A stretch of 51,264 bases of DNA, taken from Methylobacterium segetis (GTDB lineage: Bacteria > Pseudomonadota > Alphaproteobacteria > Rhizobiales > Beijerinckiaceae). The DNA is taken from contig NZ_SMNT01000026.1 of assembly GCF_004348265.1 (NCBI RefSeq), positions 1-51,264 on the forward strand. The letters run 5' to 3'. Below, one piece after another: positions 33,811 through 42,900 of the stretch. The notes under the pieces were generated by a model, which was given only the letters and a program-made list of their open reading frames with translations, searched no databases and had not been told where the DNA came from. A program made the position numbers and the translations under genes. Each line of letters starts with the position of its first letter. The first letter of the stretch is position 1.

Positions 33811-35750
33811 GGCTGTCCTCCGTCCTGCGCGGCGCGGTGTTGGTCCGCCTCGGCGATCAGCGCCCGGAGCGCGTCGCCCGAGACCAGGCGCCGCGCGATC
33901 AGCAGCTCGGCGACGGCCGCCACGGCGGTGCGGTTCGCCTCCATGACGGCCAAGGCCTCGCCGCTCAGCCGGTCGAGGTCGCGCTCGACCGCCCCGAGAA
34001 GGGCGGGGTCGAGCGACAGCGCGACCGCGACCTCGTGGGGGGCGCCGCGATACGCCAACCGGTCGCCGAGGCCGAGCGAGGCGTGGTTGCCGGCGAGCAG
34101 GGTCGTCACGCGCGCGAGGTCCGAGCGGCTATCGCCGCCCGCCCCGGCGCTCGGCTCCCCGAGGAACAGGATCTCGGCAGCCCGTCCGCACAGGAGCGCG
34201 ACCGCGAGGCCCTCGATCTCCGCGCGGGTCGGCGACTGGCCGAGGCGGGTCGCCACGGAGGTCGCGCCGAGCGAATCCCGGCGCGGGACCAGGTCGACCT
34301 GGGCGACGCGGGCGCCGATCCGCTCGAACGCCACGGCGTGCCCCGCCTCGTGGTACGCGCTCCGACGTCGGTCCGCCGGGCTCCCTTGATCCGGCGGCGC
34401 GACGCGGCCGAGCAGGTCCTCCGGGCGCATCGGCCGTCCGGCGGCGCGCGCGGCGGCACGGGCCTCGGACACCCACCCGGCGACCTGGGCGCCGCTGGCG
34501 CCGAGCGCGAGCGCGCCGAGCGGCGCGAGGTCCATGTCGGGCACCTCGCCGTCGTCGAGGTGTTGCCGGAAGATGACCGCCAGGTCGGCGGCCGAGGGCG
34601 GCTTGATCTCGATCACCCGGCCCAGCCGTCCGGGCCTGATCAAGGCGGGATCGAGCCTGTCGCCGTGGTTCGTCGCCGCGATGATGCACACCTCGGGGGC
34701 GCCGGGCGCGTTGAGCGCATCGAAACCGAGCAAAATGCTCGTGCACAAGGGGGTCCACCACTCGCGCGCGTGGTTGTCCATCGTGGCCCTGTTAGGAATA
34801 CTATCAGCCTCGTCTAGGAACAAAATACTAGGAGCTAACGCGCACGCGTGCGTGTACGCGGCATCCCAGGCGCGGAGCACGCCGCCCAGGTGTCCGTCGG
34901 ATCCGGTGAACCAGGCGCCGACCGAGGTCGCGACCAGCGGCAGGCCCGCGGCCTTCGCGAGCGAGCGGACGAAAGATGATTTTCCTAGTCCCGGGGCGGA
35001 GCTGAGGGCGACGTGCCTGTCGAGCCGCTGGAACGCGGGCGCGCCGCCGGAGGCGCGCCAGGTCGCGATCTCGTCGATGAGGCGCGTACCCCAGGCATGG
35101 GCATCGCCGAAGCCGACCAGGGTCGCGAAATCGGGCGCCGACCCGACGGCGGGATCCGCGGTGGCCTTCGAGCGCGCCGCCGCGGCGAGGCGCGCGACGC
35201 AGGACCGCGCCGTCGTCCCGCGCACCGCGGCGGCGATCTCGAAGAAGTCCAGCCCGCGGGCGATCCCGGGCGGCAGGGTCGGACGCCGCCCCGTGGCGGC
35301 CCGGACGACCCGCGCGATCACGGCGTCGGTCGCGCCAGGGAGCCGAACGTGCAGGTCCGCCGCGGCGACGAGGGCCGAAGGCAGGTAGCGCGCGGGCGAT
35401 TGCGAGACCCCGAGCACCCGGTCGCCGCGGGCGAGCCGGTCTGCCACTCGGTCATTTCCGCGGTCCGCACGGTCCTCGCTTCTCGAACCGCCGTTGCGCG
35501 CCACCACGTGACCCCACGCCGCCAGGCGCCCACACGCCTCGCGGACCGGCTCGACCCAGTCGGCGGCCGGAACCTGGACGACGAGGGCGAAGGCGGGATC
35601 GGCGGCGATGCGGCGGCGCTGGGCGGGCGAGAGCGCCGCTTCGAGCGCGAAGGCCGCGAGCGTCTCGGTCGCGGGACGGCGCTCGTCGGCGGCGACGTCC
35701 CCGGTCTCCGCCTCGTTCAGGTCGTCGCGCAGGAAAGTCAGGTGGGGCAT
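33807..35750 (-). CDS. Soluble FtsH-like AAA+/M41 metalloprotease
   Basis: A 647-residue protein with an AAA+ module and a zinc protease domain in the FtsH order. Walker A is APGLGKSS (252-259), Walker B ILFLDEAD (309-316), ATN sensor 1 (359-361) and the arginine segment RPGRLGR (372-378). The protease site is HEAGH (467-471), with the third ligand probably D544 in SRSDL. The FtsH membrane segments are absent and are replaced by a 230-residue soluble N-terminal region. It should unfold and degrade cytoplasmic proteins. It is coupled by ATGA to the dead phosphoesterase, suggesting that the two proteins work together. The active phosphoesterase lies 84 bases upstream. Confidence 0.86.
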   Translation of the reverse strand: MPHLTFLRDDLNEAETGDVAADERRPATETLAAFALEAALSPAQRRRIAADPAFALVVQVPAADWVEPVREACGRLAAWGHVVARNGGSRSEDRADRGNDRVADRLARGDRVLGVSQSPARYLPSALVAAADLHVRLPGATDAVIARVVRAATGRRPTLPPGIARGLDFFEIAAAVRGTTARSCVARLAAAARSKATADPAVGSAPDFATLVGFGDAHAWGTRLIDEIATWRASGGAPAFQRLDRHVALSSAPGLGKSSFVRSLAKAAGLPLVATSVGAWFTGSDGHLGGVLRAWDAAYTHACALAPSILFLDEADSIPNRATMDNHAREWWTPLCTSILLGFDALNAPGAPEVCIIAATNHGDRLDPALIRPGRLGRVIEIKPPSAADLAVIFRQHLDDGEVPDMDLAPLGALALGASGAQVAGWVSEARAAARAAGRPMRPEDLLGRVAPPDQGSPADRRRSAYHEAGHAVAFERIGARVAQVDLVPRRDSLGATSVATRLGQSPTRAEIEGLAVALLCGRAAEILFLGEPSAGAGGDSRSDLARVTTLLAGNHASLGLGDRLAYRGAPHEVAVALSLDPALLGAVERDLDRLSGEALAVMEANRTAVAAVAELLIARRLVSGDALRALIAEADQHRAAQDGGQP

Positions 35751-35834
35751 CGTCGCCTTGCTCCGAGGGTGGGTTGGGGTCCGGGGCCGGGGCGCGGCGG
35801 GTCCCGTTTCTCGGGACGCATCCGCGGGGGCGGC

Positions 35835-36620
35835 CTACGACGGCACCTCGACGACGCAGGCCGGGTCGAAGGCGGGGTTCTCGCCGTCGTAGCCGAGGGG
35901 GTTGCACAGGATCCGGGTCGGGCCGATCCGGTGGTCTCGACGGGCGTGGACGTGGCCGTGGAGCCAGAGATCCGGGCGGCCGGCGGCGATGAGGCCGCCG
36001 AGGTCGCTCGCGAAGGCCGGGTTCAGCACGCTTCCGGCAAAGCTCGGGTCGAGCGAGGCACGGGCCGGGGCGTGGTGCGTGACCACGACGTGCGGTCGCA
36101 CCCGCGCGTCCGGCGGGTCGACCTCCAGCAGCGCGCGGAGCAGGAAGCCGCGGGTGGTGGCGTGCAGGGCAGCTGCATCCCCCGGCCGGAAGGTGCGCCA
36201 ACCTGGATTTCGGGTCGTCGCCACGCAGCGGTGGTCGTTGAGACCGGCCTGCGCGGCCGCCATGGCCCGCCGGCGGTCGCCGTCGAGGCCGTAGTCGGTC
36301 CAGAGCGTGCCACCGGAGAAGGCGACGCCGCCGATCTCGACGGTATCGTCGTCGAGCAGGGTCACGCCGTGCCGTTCCGCGGCCCGGCGCCCGAGCGCGC
36401 GCTCCTCGTCCACGGCCGAGCCGTAGAATTCATGGTTTCCCGCGACGACCAGGACCGGCATGAGCGGACGGATGGTTTGGCCCAGCCATAGGACGGTGTC
36501 CGCCAGGCCCTGCCCGACGTCGCCCGCGACGACGGCGACGTCGGCGTCGGGGATGTGCGCGGGTGCCCAGGGCGCCCGCGACAGGTCGCGGTGCAAGTCG
36601 CTGAAAGTCCAGATTCGCAC
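35835..36620 (-). CDS. Calcineurin-like metallophosphoesterase (intact)
   Basis: A 261-residue phosphoesterase with the full set of metal ligands: SDLH (D8, H10), GDVG (D34), GNHE (N62, H63), THHAP (H182, H183) and HGHVH (H221, H223, H225). The length fits small bacterial Ser/Thr-phosphatase-like or nucleotide phosphodiesterases; the substrate is not evident. It is on the same strand as the AAA/M41 gene and separated from it by 84 bases. A degenerate paralogue lies two genes downstream. Confidence 0.9.
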   Translation of the reverse strand: MRIWTFSDLHRDLSRAPWAPAHIPDADVAVVAGDVGQGLADTVLWLGQTIRPLMPVLVVAGNHEFYGSAVDEERALGRRAAERHGVTLLDDDTVEIGGVAFSGGTLWTDYGLDGDRRRAMAAAQAGLNDHRCVATTRNPGWRTFRPGDAAALHATTRGFLLRALLEVDPPDARVRPHVVVTHHAPARASLDPSFAGSVLNPAFASDLGGLIAAGRPDLWLHGHVHARRDHRIGPTRILCNPLGYDGENPAFDPACVVEVPS

Positions 36621-36674
36621 GTGTTTGGCTCCTGGGTTCTCAGGATCGTCTCGCTGTTCGGGAGGCGGCGGCGG

Positions 36675-37106
36675 TCACCGCCGCGGCGGGGGGCGGCGCC
36701 TGGGCCGCAACCTTTCGCGTCGGACCGGACGACCGCCGCGCCGGTTCGGCGACAGCCTGGCGAGAACGTGGGCGAGGACGGTGCGCGCCGCCGCATCCCC
36801 CCGCCAGGCGGCGACGAGCACCGCTGACAGCGCGAGGTCCACGACGGCGGGATCCGGTTCGGTGCCCCGGGTGAGGTCGAGCGTGACGGCGATGGCGGCC
36901 GCGGCCTCGCCTCTCCGGGCCGCGGGCCAGGACTTGTGATGCAGGCAGACGCCACCGGCGAGGGCTCGGCGGACCTCCTGGATCGCGGCGGCCGCGATGT
37001 TCGGAAGCCGTTCCGTGCGCCAGAGCGCGAGCGGGTGGCATCCCCGGGCCAGCTCGCAGCGCAGGGAAGTCGGGTCGGAGGGCTGGGGGTCGTCGCTCGG
37101 GCGCAT
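36675..37106 (-). CDS. Small hypothetical protein with Arg-rich tail
   Basis: A 143-residue protein that I do not recognise. Residues 35-115 look helical (IAAAAIQEVRRALAGGV and VVDLALSAVLVAAWRGDAAARTVL), and the last 25 are nearly all Arg/Pro. It lies between the ParA-like gene (91 bases upstream) and the phosphoesterase (55 bases downstream) on one strand. The tail could bind nucleic acid. Confidence 0.5.
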   Translation of the reverse strand: MRPSDDPQPSDPTSLRCELARGCHPLALWRTERLPNIAAAAIQEVRRALAGGVCLHHKSWPAARRGEAAAAIAVTLDLTRGTEPDPAVVDLALSAVLVAAWRGDAAARTVLAHVLARLSPNRRGGRPVRRERLRPRRRPPPRR

Positions 37107-37195
37107 GCGTCCTCCGGGCTCGCGATGGGCAAGACGGCCCCGCTCCCGCGTGCCGAGGCGCGCGGGCGGGGTTCGTCGGACGGGATGTCGGAGGG

Positions 37196-38230
37196 CTAGT
37201 GCCGGTCGAGGCGCTCGGCGCCGGCGTCGGGGTGTCCCAGGACGAAATACCTCGACAAGGTGCGCGCCCAGCGCCGGCCATCGGAGGCATACAGGTCGCT
37301 GGTTGTGATGCGCCGCCCATCGGGGAAGTTCGGATGGCCGTAGACGTCGCCGGTGAGCACCCTCACGGACCGGGTGGCAGACCGCCACCGCTCCAAGCGT
37401 GGGGCGCCCTGCAAGTCATCCGGCGTCGGCTTGACCTGGTCGCGGATGCCCTGGAGTTCGTCGGCGAGGTCGCGCAGCCGGTCGCCGGCCTCCCGGTCGT
37501 CCGGGCTTCGTGCCTGCTCGGCGTCGACGCCGAGGGCGGCGGCGTAGGCGGCGGTGTCGACCGCGTCGGCTGCTGGCTCCTCGGCGGCGGCGCGCAGGGC
37601 CGCGAGCAGGGCCACGGAGGCCACGAGGCTGCGGCTCGTGCGATCCCCTTCGGCGATGCGCTGTGCCTCCCCGCGGCCGAACGCCGGCACGACCATTGGC
37701 AGGGTCCGGATACGACCTCGACCCGGCACGAGCGCCTCGTGCCCGCGCATGACGCGGCCGAACGCGTCGGCGGCGGAGGCGCCGCCGCTTCGGCCGCAGC
37801 CGAGAAGCCAGGGCGGCGAAACGACGTCCAGACCGAAATCCTCCGACGCGTTCATGCCCGCGAGCGCGGACGCTGCGGCATGTTCCTCGAAGGGGGTCGG
37901 CCCTACCGGCAGAACCGGCGCGTCGATGCGCGCCCTCAGCCCGAGGTTTTCCAGGCACGCCGCGGGCAGGTCGAGGACGAGATCATCGTCCCGCCCCACG
38001 GCCTCGGCCGCGATCTCGCCCGCCTCGCGTGCGTCGCGCGCCTCGCGCTCGATCACGGTGAGGCCCTCCTCCGTGACCGTCCGGCCCGGCAACGGCGCCT
38101 CCTCGGGGAACCTGACGCGGAGGAGCGTGACGGGCCGGCCGAGAACGCCATAGGCGTCGGCGAGGAGGAGCGCGGCGTAGGCGGCATGGGTCCGGCCGGC
38201 GGAGCCGAAGAAGGCAGAGATCAAGGGCAA
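37196..38230 (-). CDS. ParA-fold protein without Walker A motif
   Basis: A 344-residue protein whose first 100 residues follow the ParA/MinD pattern: a first strand and loop (LISAFFGSAGRTHAAYAALLLADAYG), a GRPVTLLRVRF strand and DDDLVLDLPA as a Walker-B-like strand. The loop has none of the KGGxGK(S/T)T residues, so ATP binding is unlikely. Residues 200-270 are helical, and the C-terminus (LTGDVYGHPNFPDGRRITTSDLYASDG) is another conserved-looking region. It diverges from a second such protein at 38868. The function is unknown. Confidence 0.55.
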   Translation of the reverse strand: MPLISAFFGSAGRTHAAYAALLLADAYGVLGRPVTLLRVRFPEEAPLPGRTVTEEGLTVIEREARDAREAGEIAAEAVGRDDDLVLDLPAACLENLGLRARIDAPVLPVGPTPFEEHAAASALAGMNASEDFGLDVVSPPWLLGCGRSGGASAADAFGRVMRGHEALVPGRGRIRTLPMVVPAFGRGEAQRIAEGDRTSRSLVASVALLAALRAAAEEPAADAVDTAAYAAALGVDAEQARSPDDREAGDRLRDLADELQGIRDQVKPTPDDLQGAPRLERWRSATRSVRVLTGDVYGHPNFPDGRRITTSDLYASDGRRWARTLSRYFVLGHPDAGAERLDRH

Positions 38231-38867
38231 TCTCCATGACGGAATCCGGACGCCGGCACGCCCGGTGGAATGGCCACCTGGCGCGCGACGTCGGACCGGT
38301 TGTGATTGATCCGTGAATCGTAAGGCAAAAGAGCGGAAATGAACAGCATATTCTGCTCGTTATCAAGAGCCGGATTTCTGGCATGGTTAACGGCTGCGTA
38401 GTGTTACAGTCTTGGGTCCGCAGGATTACTTACGCATGTGCGTGAGGTGGCTCGGTGACGCCGCTCCGGGGATACGCTCGCCACGACCGGCACGAGGCAG
38501 GTCCGCGCGCTCCGAACGTGCAAGGCGGCATTGGCTTATCGCGCGCGAAGTGCGCCGGTCCTGGGAGCTCCACGCGCCACGCATTGTCGCACAGATGACC
38601 CGGAGCGCCGGCGAGAGGCGGCTCCGACCGGCATGCCGGCGCGGCGGGCGCCCGGAACGGCGCCGATGCCGGGACGTACCCGCGGCGCGACCCTGGGGCA
38701 GAGCGGGACGATGACAGTGATCGGCGCGACCTTAGGAGCGCGAGTGACTCGATAGACTGTCAGCGAGCGCGGCCAGGGATCCGATAACCAGTAAATTCGG
38801 TACTTCTAGACATATGGAAATAGGGATGGCAAGATTCCTTCGATGCATCGGCCCAAAGGAGGACGCC
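38231..38867. promoter_or_regulatory. Divergent intergenic region between two ParA-fold genes
   Basis: About 640 bases without a supported gene. An A/T-rich patch at 38295-38415 contains AGCA-TATTC-TGCT (a small inverted repeat) and likely holds promoters in one or both directions. A second A/T patch lies just before the rightward gene (38785-38830). Confidence 0.4.
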
Positions 38868-39653
38868 GTGATCGCGACCATCCATTCCAACGACCGCACC
38901 GGGCTGCTGGCCGCAGCGCTGGTGGCCGGCGGCCTGACCGCCGCCGGTACCCGTCCGACCCTCGTCGCGGTCGGCGCCAACGGCGCCCAGGCCTGTGGCC
39001 TGGCACGCCTCTCGGGTTCGTTCGACCTGCTCCGCCCCGATCCCCGCGACGCGGCGGCCGTCCTCTCGGGACTGGCGGCACGGTCGGAAGGCGACGTGAT
39101 CGCCGTCCTGCCGACGGACCTGCTTCGCGAGGGCGGTCCGGGCAAACCCGGACACCTGCGCGTCGTGGCCACGGCGTGCCGGCTGACCGCGGCCCAGGCC
39201 CTGCACGCGACCGCGTCGGGGGCTTGGCACCTTCGGTGCGACAGTGAGCTCGGCCAGCCGGCCTGGCGGATCGCCCCGCGCGTTCTGCCGCTCAAACTAC
39301 CAAGGCTCTCGCCGCTGGAACAGATGCGGCTGCTCGCGGGCGATCTCGGCGAGAGCATGCGGTACGCGGCGGTCGCGCTCGCGGCCACACTCCTCGCCGT
39401 CTCGGCGGACCCGGACGCCGAGCGCTTCGAGACGGGTGACCTGACCGCGCTCATGTCGCCGCTCTCCCCGGCTCGGGACCGTGACCTGCACGAGCGGCTC
39501 CTCGACTGTGCCGCCGCCCTGGGCGACCCGGTTCTCCAGGGCGCGCCGGTCGGCACCGCCGGGGCCGCAGGCGGACGCCTCCGCAAATCCCGCCCGACGC
39601 CGGTGGCGACCGCCCGCCTCCGCGCCACGCAACCCGCCCGCCTCCGCGCCTGA
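38868..39653 (+). CDS. Second ParA-fold protein without Walker A motif
   Basis: A 261-residue protein. The GTG start at 38868 was chosen because AAAGGAGG lies just before it; it then opens directly with a ParA-type first strand (MIATIHSNDRTGLLAAALVAGGL). The P-loop position reads HSNDRTG, lacking both lysines. Further elements include RPTLVAVGANGA and GDVIAVLPTDLL, in the positions of Walker A' and B. A helical C-terminal part ends in a basic tail. It is followed by a small gene after 17 bases. The role may be ligand binding or regulation without ATP hydrolysis. Confidence 0.55.
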   Translation: MIATIHSNDRTGLLAAALVAGGLTAAGTRPTLVAVGANGAQACGLARLSGSFDLLRPDPRDAAAVLSGLAARSEGDVIAVLPTDLLREGGPGKPGHLRVVATACRLTAAQALHATASGAWHLRCDSELGQPAWRIAPRVLPLKLPRLSPLEQMRLLAGDLGESMRYAAVALAATLLAVSADPDAERFETGDLTALMSPLSPARDRDLHERLLDCAAALGDPVLQGAPVGTAGAAGGRLRKSRPTPVATARLRATQPARLRA

Positions 39654-39670
39654 CGGAAAGGACCAGAGCC

Positions 39671-40003
39671 ATGATGAACCGCACGAAGCCGAACCGCGTC
39701 TCGCTGGCCCCTCGGCCGCGCGTCGCCTCACCCGGGACCGGTCGTCCCGGTCGCTCCGGAAGCGCCCGGCGAGCGCGCGCGGGGACGAGTTCCTCGCGGG
39801 CACGGGCCGGTCGGGGCCACGTCGCCCGGAACGTGCCGCCGACGGCGACCCCGCGCTGGGAGGCGAACCCCTACGAGGCGTTCTACGCCTTGTCGGCGGA
39901 CGGGGTTGGCCTGCTCGACCCCGGTTTCGACGACTGGGACTTGGACCCCTGCGTCCTCGTCGGCCTGGCGCCGAACCGTGGCGACGAGCGGGAGGATTCG
40001 TGA
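39671..40003 (+). CDS. Small protein with basic N-terminus and acidic C-terminus
   Basis: A 110-residue protein. The first 60 residues are Arg/Ser/Gly/Pro-rich and likely disordered; the last 50 (NPYEAFYALSADGVGLLDPG, then FDDWDLDPCVLVG) are acidic and look folded. GAAAGGA precedes the ATG. It is co-transcribed with the ParA-fold gene. I do not recognise it. Confidence 0.5.
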   Translation: MMNRTKPNRVSLAPRPRVASPGTGRPGRSGSARRARAGTSSSRARAGRGHVARNVPPTATPRWEANPYEAFYALSADGVGLLDPGFDDWDLDPCVLVGLAPNRGDEREDS

Positions 40004-40610
40004 CCGTCGTCCGCGCGGCCCGCGGGACCGGGCTTCGGACGACGCGAGCCGGCCCCGGCTCCCGCTTCGCCGCGGGAGCCGGGGGCCGGCGAAGGATCGG
40101 CGTTCCAGGTTCCGGAAACCGTTTGGAACCCGTAACGTCTATCGCTATGCGTGACCCGTTACGGGTTGCGACCTGCGGGTATGTACCCGAGCCGGAACAT
40201 GGAGGCGCTTTCGGCGGGAAGCGGCTGGTCGAGCTGCTCAAGCTGTCTCCGGGAGAAATCAGAGGCGACGCCGCATCGGGGATGCCACGCCGCTGCCACA
40301 GGCCGAGATCGGCGATGGCTCCGGCGACGGTTCGGCTACGTCTGTCGCGTCAGAGGATAAGCCGGATGGCTGGCCACGCAGCGCCTCGCGACCGATATCG
40401 GCGCCGGTGCGGGTGGACCCGATGCCCCCTCGACATCCCGCCGCGCTGATGGTGCCGGACTTTCGAACGTGAAGGAGCGCAACGGCCGGCCGCGAAGGAT
40501 CGACACCTCGCGGCGCCGGAGCGTGCGGTCGACCACCGAGCCGCTGCGGTAGTTCCGGATTGATAGAAATAGGGGTTGCACGGTCCGTTCCGCGTCTTCA
40601 TGGTAATTCC
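40004..40610. promoter_or_regulatory. Intergenic region with strong inverted repeat before arsR-like gene
   Basis: No supported gene in about 600 bases. It contains a perfect inverted repeat AACCCGTAACG / CGTTACGGGTT (40127-40137 and 40157-40167) with a 19-base spacer. An A/T-rich stretch at 40555-40610, including TTCATGGTAATTCCATGGAA (40598-40617), touches the ArsR-family start and may be its operator. The CCCGTTA word of the repeat recurs in the larger repeat at 44202-44234. Confidence 0.45.
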
Positions 40611-40925
40611 ATGGAACTCGAATTAGCGGCACGACAATTGGAGGCGCTCGGCAATCTGACCCGCCTGAAGGTGTTCCGTACGCTCGTCCGGGCGGGCCAT
40701 GACGGCCTGCCGGTCGGTGCGCTCCAGCAGCGCGTCGATGTCCCGGCCTCGACGCTGTCCCATCATCTGCGCCGTCTGATCCACACCGGTCTGGTGGTTC
40801 AGGAGCGCCAAGCCACGACCCTGATCTGCCGGGCGGCCTACCCGGCGATGAACGCTCTAATCGACTTCCTCGATGAGGGAGAGCACCGCGGGCGGTCGGC
40901 CGGTCCCGCTTCGATGTCGACCTGA
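40611..40925 (+). CDS. ArsR-family transcriptional regulator
   Basis: A 104-residue winged-helix repressor. The pattern ALGNLTRLKVFRTLVRAGHDG, then VPASTLSHHLRRLIHTGLV for the recognition helix, and the wing QERQATTLICRA are typical. No ELCVC-type metal site is present, so the inducer is not arsenite by the classical site. The ATG at 40611 was preferred because the conserved fold begins there. It is not next to arsenic genes, which lie 10 kb away; it may regulate itself or the neighbouring nuclease gene. Confidence 0.85.
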   Translation: MELELAARQLEALGNLTRLKVFRTLVRAGHDGLPVGALQQRVDVPASTLSHHLRRLIHTGLVVQERQATTLICRAAYPAMNALIDFLDEGEHRGRSAGPASMST

Positions 40926-41113
40926 TGGACCCGTGCCTGCGACCAGGCATGGTAGCGCCGCTCGAACTGCGCCGTTCCGACCGCCGCGACCCGTCGGGGT
41001 CCGCGCCGCCTGTCCCGCCGGAGGCGCGCCGGTGAGACTTGCCGACGACAGCGCCGACCGGGGCGGGAATGGTATGTTCCGGGCCGAAGCCGGATTTTGG
41101 GAATGCCGCGCCG

Positions 41114-42436
41114 ATGCGCCTGACTGACGAGACCGGGACGGATCACCGCCCCTCGGACGAGGCCTGGATCGGCAACCTGATCCGGCATTGGCGCGAGGAC
41201 CCCGGCGCCTCCTATCGGACCTGGTTCCTGTGGGAGGAGCGCATCAAGAACTTCCGCTCGATCCGGCGCGGCCTCCAGGCGGTGATAGACGAGATCCGGG
41301 CCGACGCGTTCGGCAACGCCTATCGCGGCTCGTCCTTGGAAACGGTGGTCCACTCCATCGCGGAGCAGCGCCAGGTCTTCAAGGGCGCCGACCACGCATT
41401 CCTCTGGAAGCCTAAGCTGCGCATCCCCGACATCTACGAAGACCGCGCCAACCAGGTTGCGTTCGGCCGGTTCCTCGACGCCTGCCTGTGCTGCAGTGCA
41501 GAGGACGGGGTGCTGGCCGCCATCCACGGCCTCGACCGGCAACGCATCAAGGGGCTGGGTCCGGCCGCGGCGAACCTGCTGTACTTCCTGCACCCCACAC
41601 TTGTGCCCCCGTTCAACACGGCCATCGTGAAGGGCTACAACGCCATCGCCGGCGCCAATGTGAAGCTCGGCAAGTGGGACGAGTACCTCGCCATGCGCCG
41701 GGGCATCGTCGCCCTCAACGCCGCCCATCGCGGCCTGCTCTCCAACGATTACGGCGCCATCGCGGGCTTCCTGTTCGACGTCGGGTCCGGGCGATACCCG
41801 CTGCCGGAGCGCGACGGGGCCGCCGCGCTGGCGCGCTGGCGCGAGGATCTCGACCGAGTGCGGGCGGAGGCCGCGGCCACGGCCTCCAAGGCGGCGCTCG
41901 CCGCGCGTGAGGCGGACCACACCCACACCGAGGTCCAGGGCTGGCTGCGCGACCTCGGCCTCGCCCTCGGCTTCGACGTCTGGATCGCGTCGAACGACGG
42001 CAACCGCCCCTATGCCTCCGGCCGCCTGTCCGACGGCTGCCTCGACCGCCTGCCCGGGCGGCTGACGGCGAATGGGTCGGCCGAGATGGTCCGGCTCATC
42101 GACGTGATCTGGCTGGACAAGGCGGACGGCGACGTCGCGGCCGCCTTCGAGGTCGAGCACACGACGAGCATCTACTCGGGCATCGTGCGGATGCTCGACC
42201 TGGCGCTCGGGGTCGAGGGCGGGGCCGCGCGCAACTTCTTCCTGGTGGCGCCCGACAACCGCGAGGAGGACGTGCGCGCGCAGTTCGCCCGGCCCGCCTT
42301 CTCGCGGGTGGCCGAGCTCGACCTGCGCTACCTGCCCTACAGCGAGCTGCGCGGGCACCGGGAGACGATCGCCCGCTTCGGGAGCGGCCTGAAGGGCGTG
42401 CTCGCCATCGCTAAGCCCGTCGGGCGTCCGCGCTGA
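41114..42436 (+). CDS. Predicted HhH / PD-(D/E)xK restriction-type endonuclease
   Basis: A 440-residue two-part protein. The N-terminal half includes a helix-hairpin-helix-like element IKGLGPAAANLLYFLHPT (about residue 155), used to hold DNA. The C-terminal half has EVQGWLRDLGLALGFDVW, then a nuclease-like strand pattern: LIDVIWLDK followed by AAFEVEHTTSIYSGIVRMLDL. The D and E-x-E residues fit a PD-(D/E)xK core with Glu or His in place of Lys. Such proteins are often restriction enzymes or repair-type nucleases. No methyltransferase is adjacent. The start is the ATG nearest the conserved region; starts at 41039 or 41069 are possible. Confidence 0.55.
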   Translation: MRLTDETGTDHRPSDEAWIGNLIRHWREDPGASYRTWFLWEERIKNFRSIRRGLQAVIDEIRADAFGNAYRGSSLETVVHSIAEQRQVFKGADHAFLWKPKLRIPDIYEDRANQVAFGRFLDACLCCSAEDGVLAAIHGLDRQRIKGLGPAAANLLYFLHPTLVPPFNTAIVKGYNAIAGANVKLGKWDEYLAMRRGIVALNAAHRGLLSNDYGAIAGFLFDVGSGRYPLPERDGAAALARWREDLDRVRAEAAATASKAALAAREADHTHTEVQGWLRDLGLALGFDVWIASNDGNRPYASGRLSDGCLDRLPGRLTANGSAEMVRLIDVIWLDKADGDVAAAFEVEHTTSIYSGIVRMLDLALGVEGGAARNFFLVAPDNREEDVRAQFARPAFSRVAELDLRYLPYSELRGHRETIARFGSGLKGVLAIAKPVGRPR

Positions 42437-42900
42437 CCCCGGTGACCGGCGCGACGAAGCCGGCCGGAGGGATTCGGTCGTCATTCCAGCGGCTGGCCGA
42501 GAGCGTCCGGAGGTCGCGCAACCGCATCGGCCACTATCGCGCCGTCCTCGACGAGGGACCGACCAACCACCACGCCGACGCCCTGGACCCGATCCGCTGG
42601 TGCCGTCCGACCATCGCGCGATGGGCGAGCACCGTGTCACGGGTGGCCGCCGTCGTCATCGGGCGTCCAGCCGCGGGCGCGGGTTCCGAGGGCGCCGGAC
42701 CGCACGCGCGGATCCCGACGGTCACCGAAGACGTTCGCGGCGCGGCCGATGTTCCGCCGTCGGCCGGGATGCCGGTGGCCCCACGACAACGAACTCCGCC
42801 GGTGCGGCCGGACCCCGCGGCGTAGCCTTCGAGCGGGCGTCGGATAAGTCGGCTGTCGCGTCGCGGTGGCCCCGCTCGCCGCGGGCCTCGGCCGCGGGCG
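42437..42900. other. Intergenic, no gene supported
   Basis: 464 bases between the nuclease gene and the convergent KfrA-like gene. Open frames on both strands are Pro/Arg/Ala-rich without ribosome sites. Confidence 0.35.

Noticed and set aside
42442..42825. Rightward open frame after the nuclease gene
   Set aside because: It starts with GTG six bases after the stop without a ribosome site, and the sequence is Arg/Pro-rich and unrecognised.
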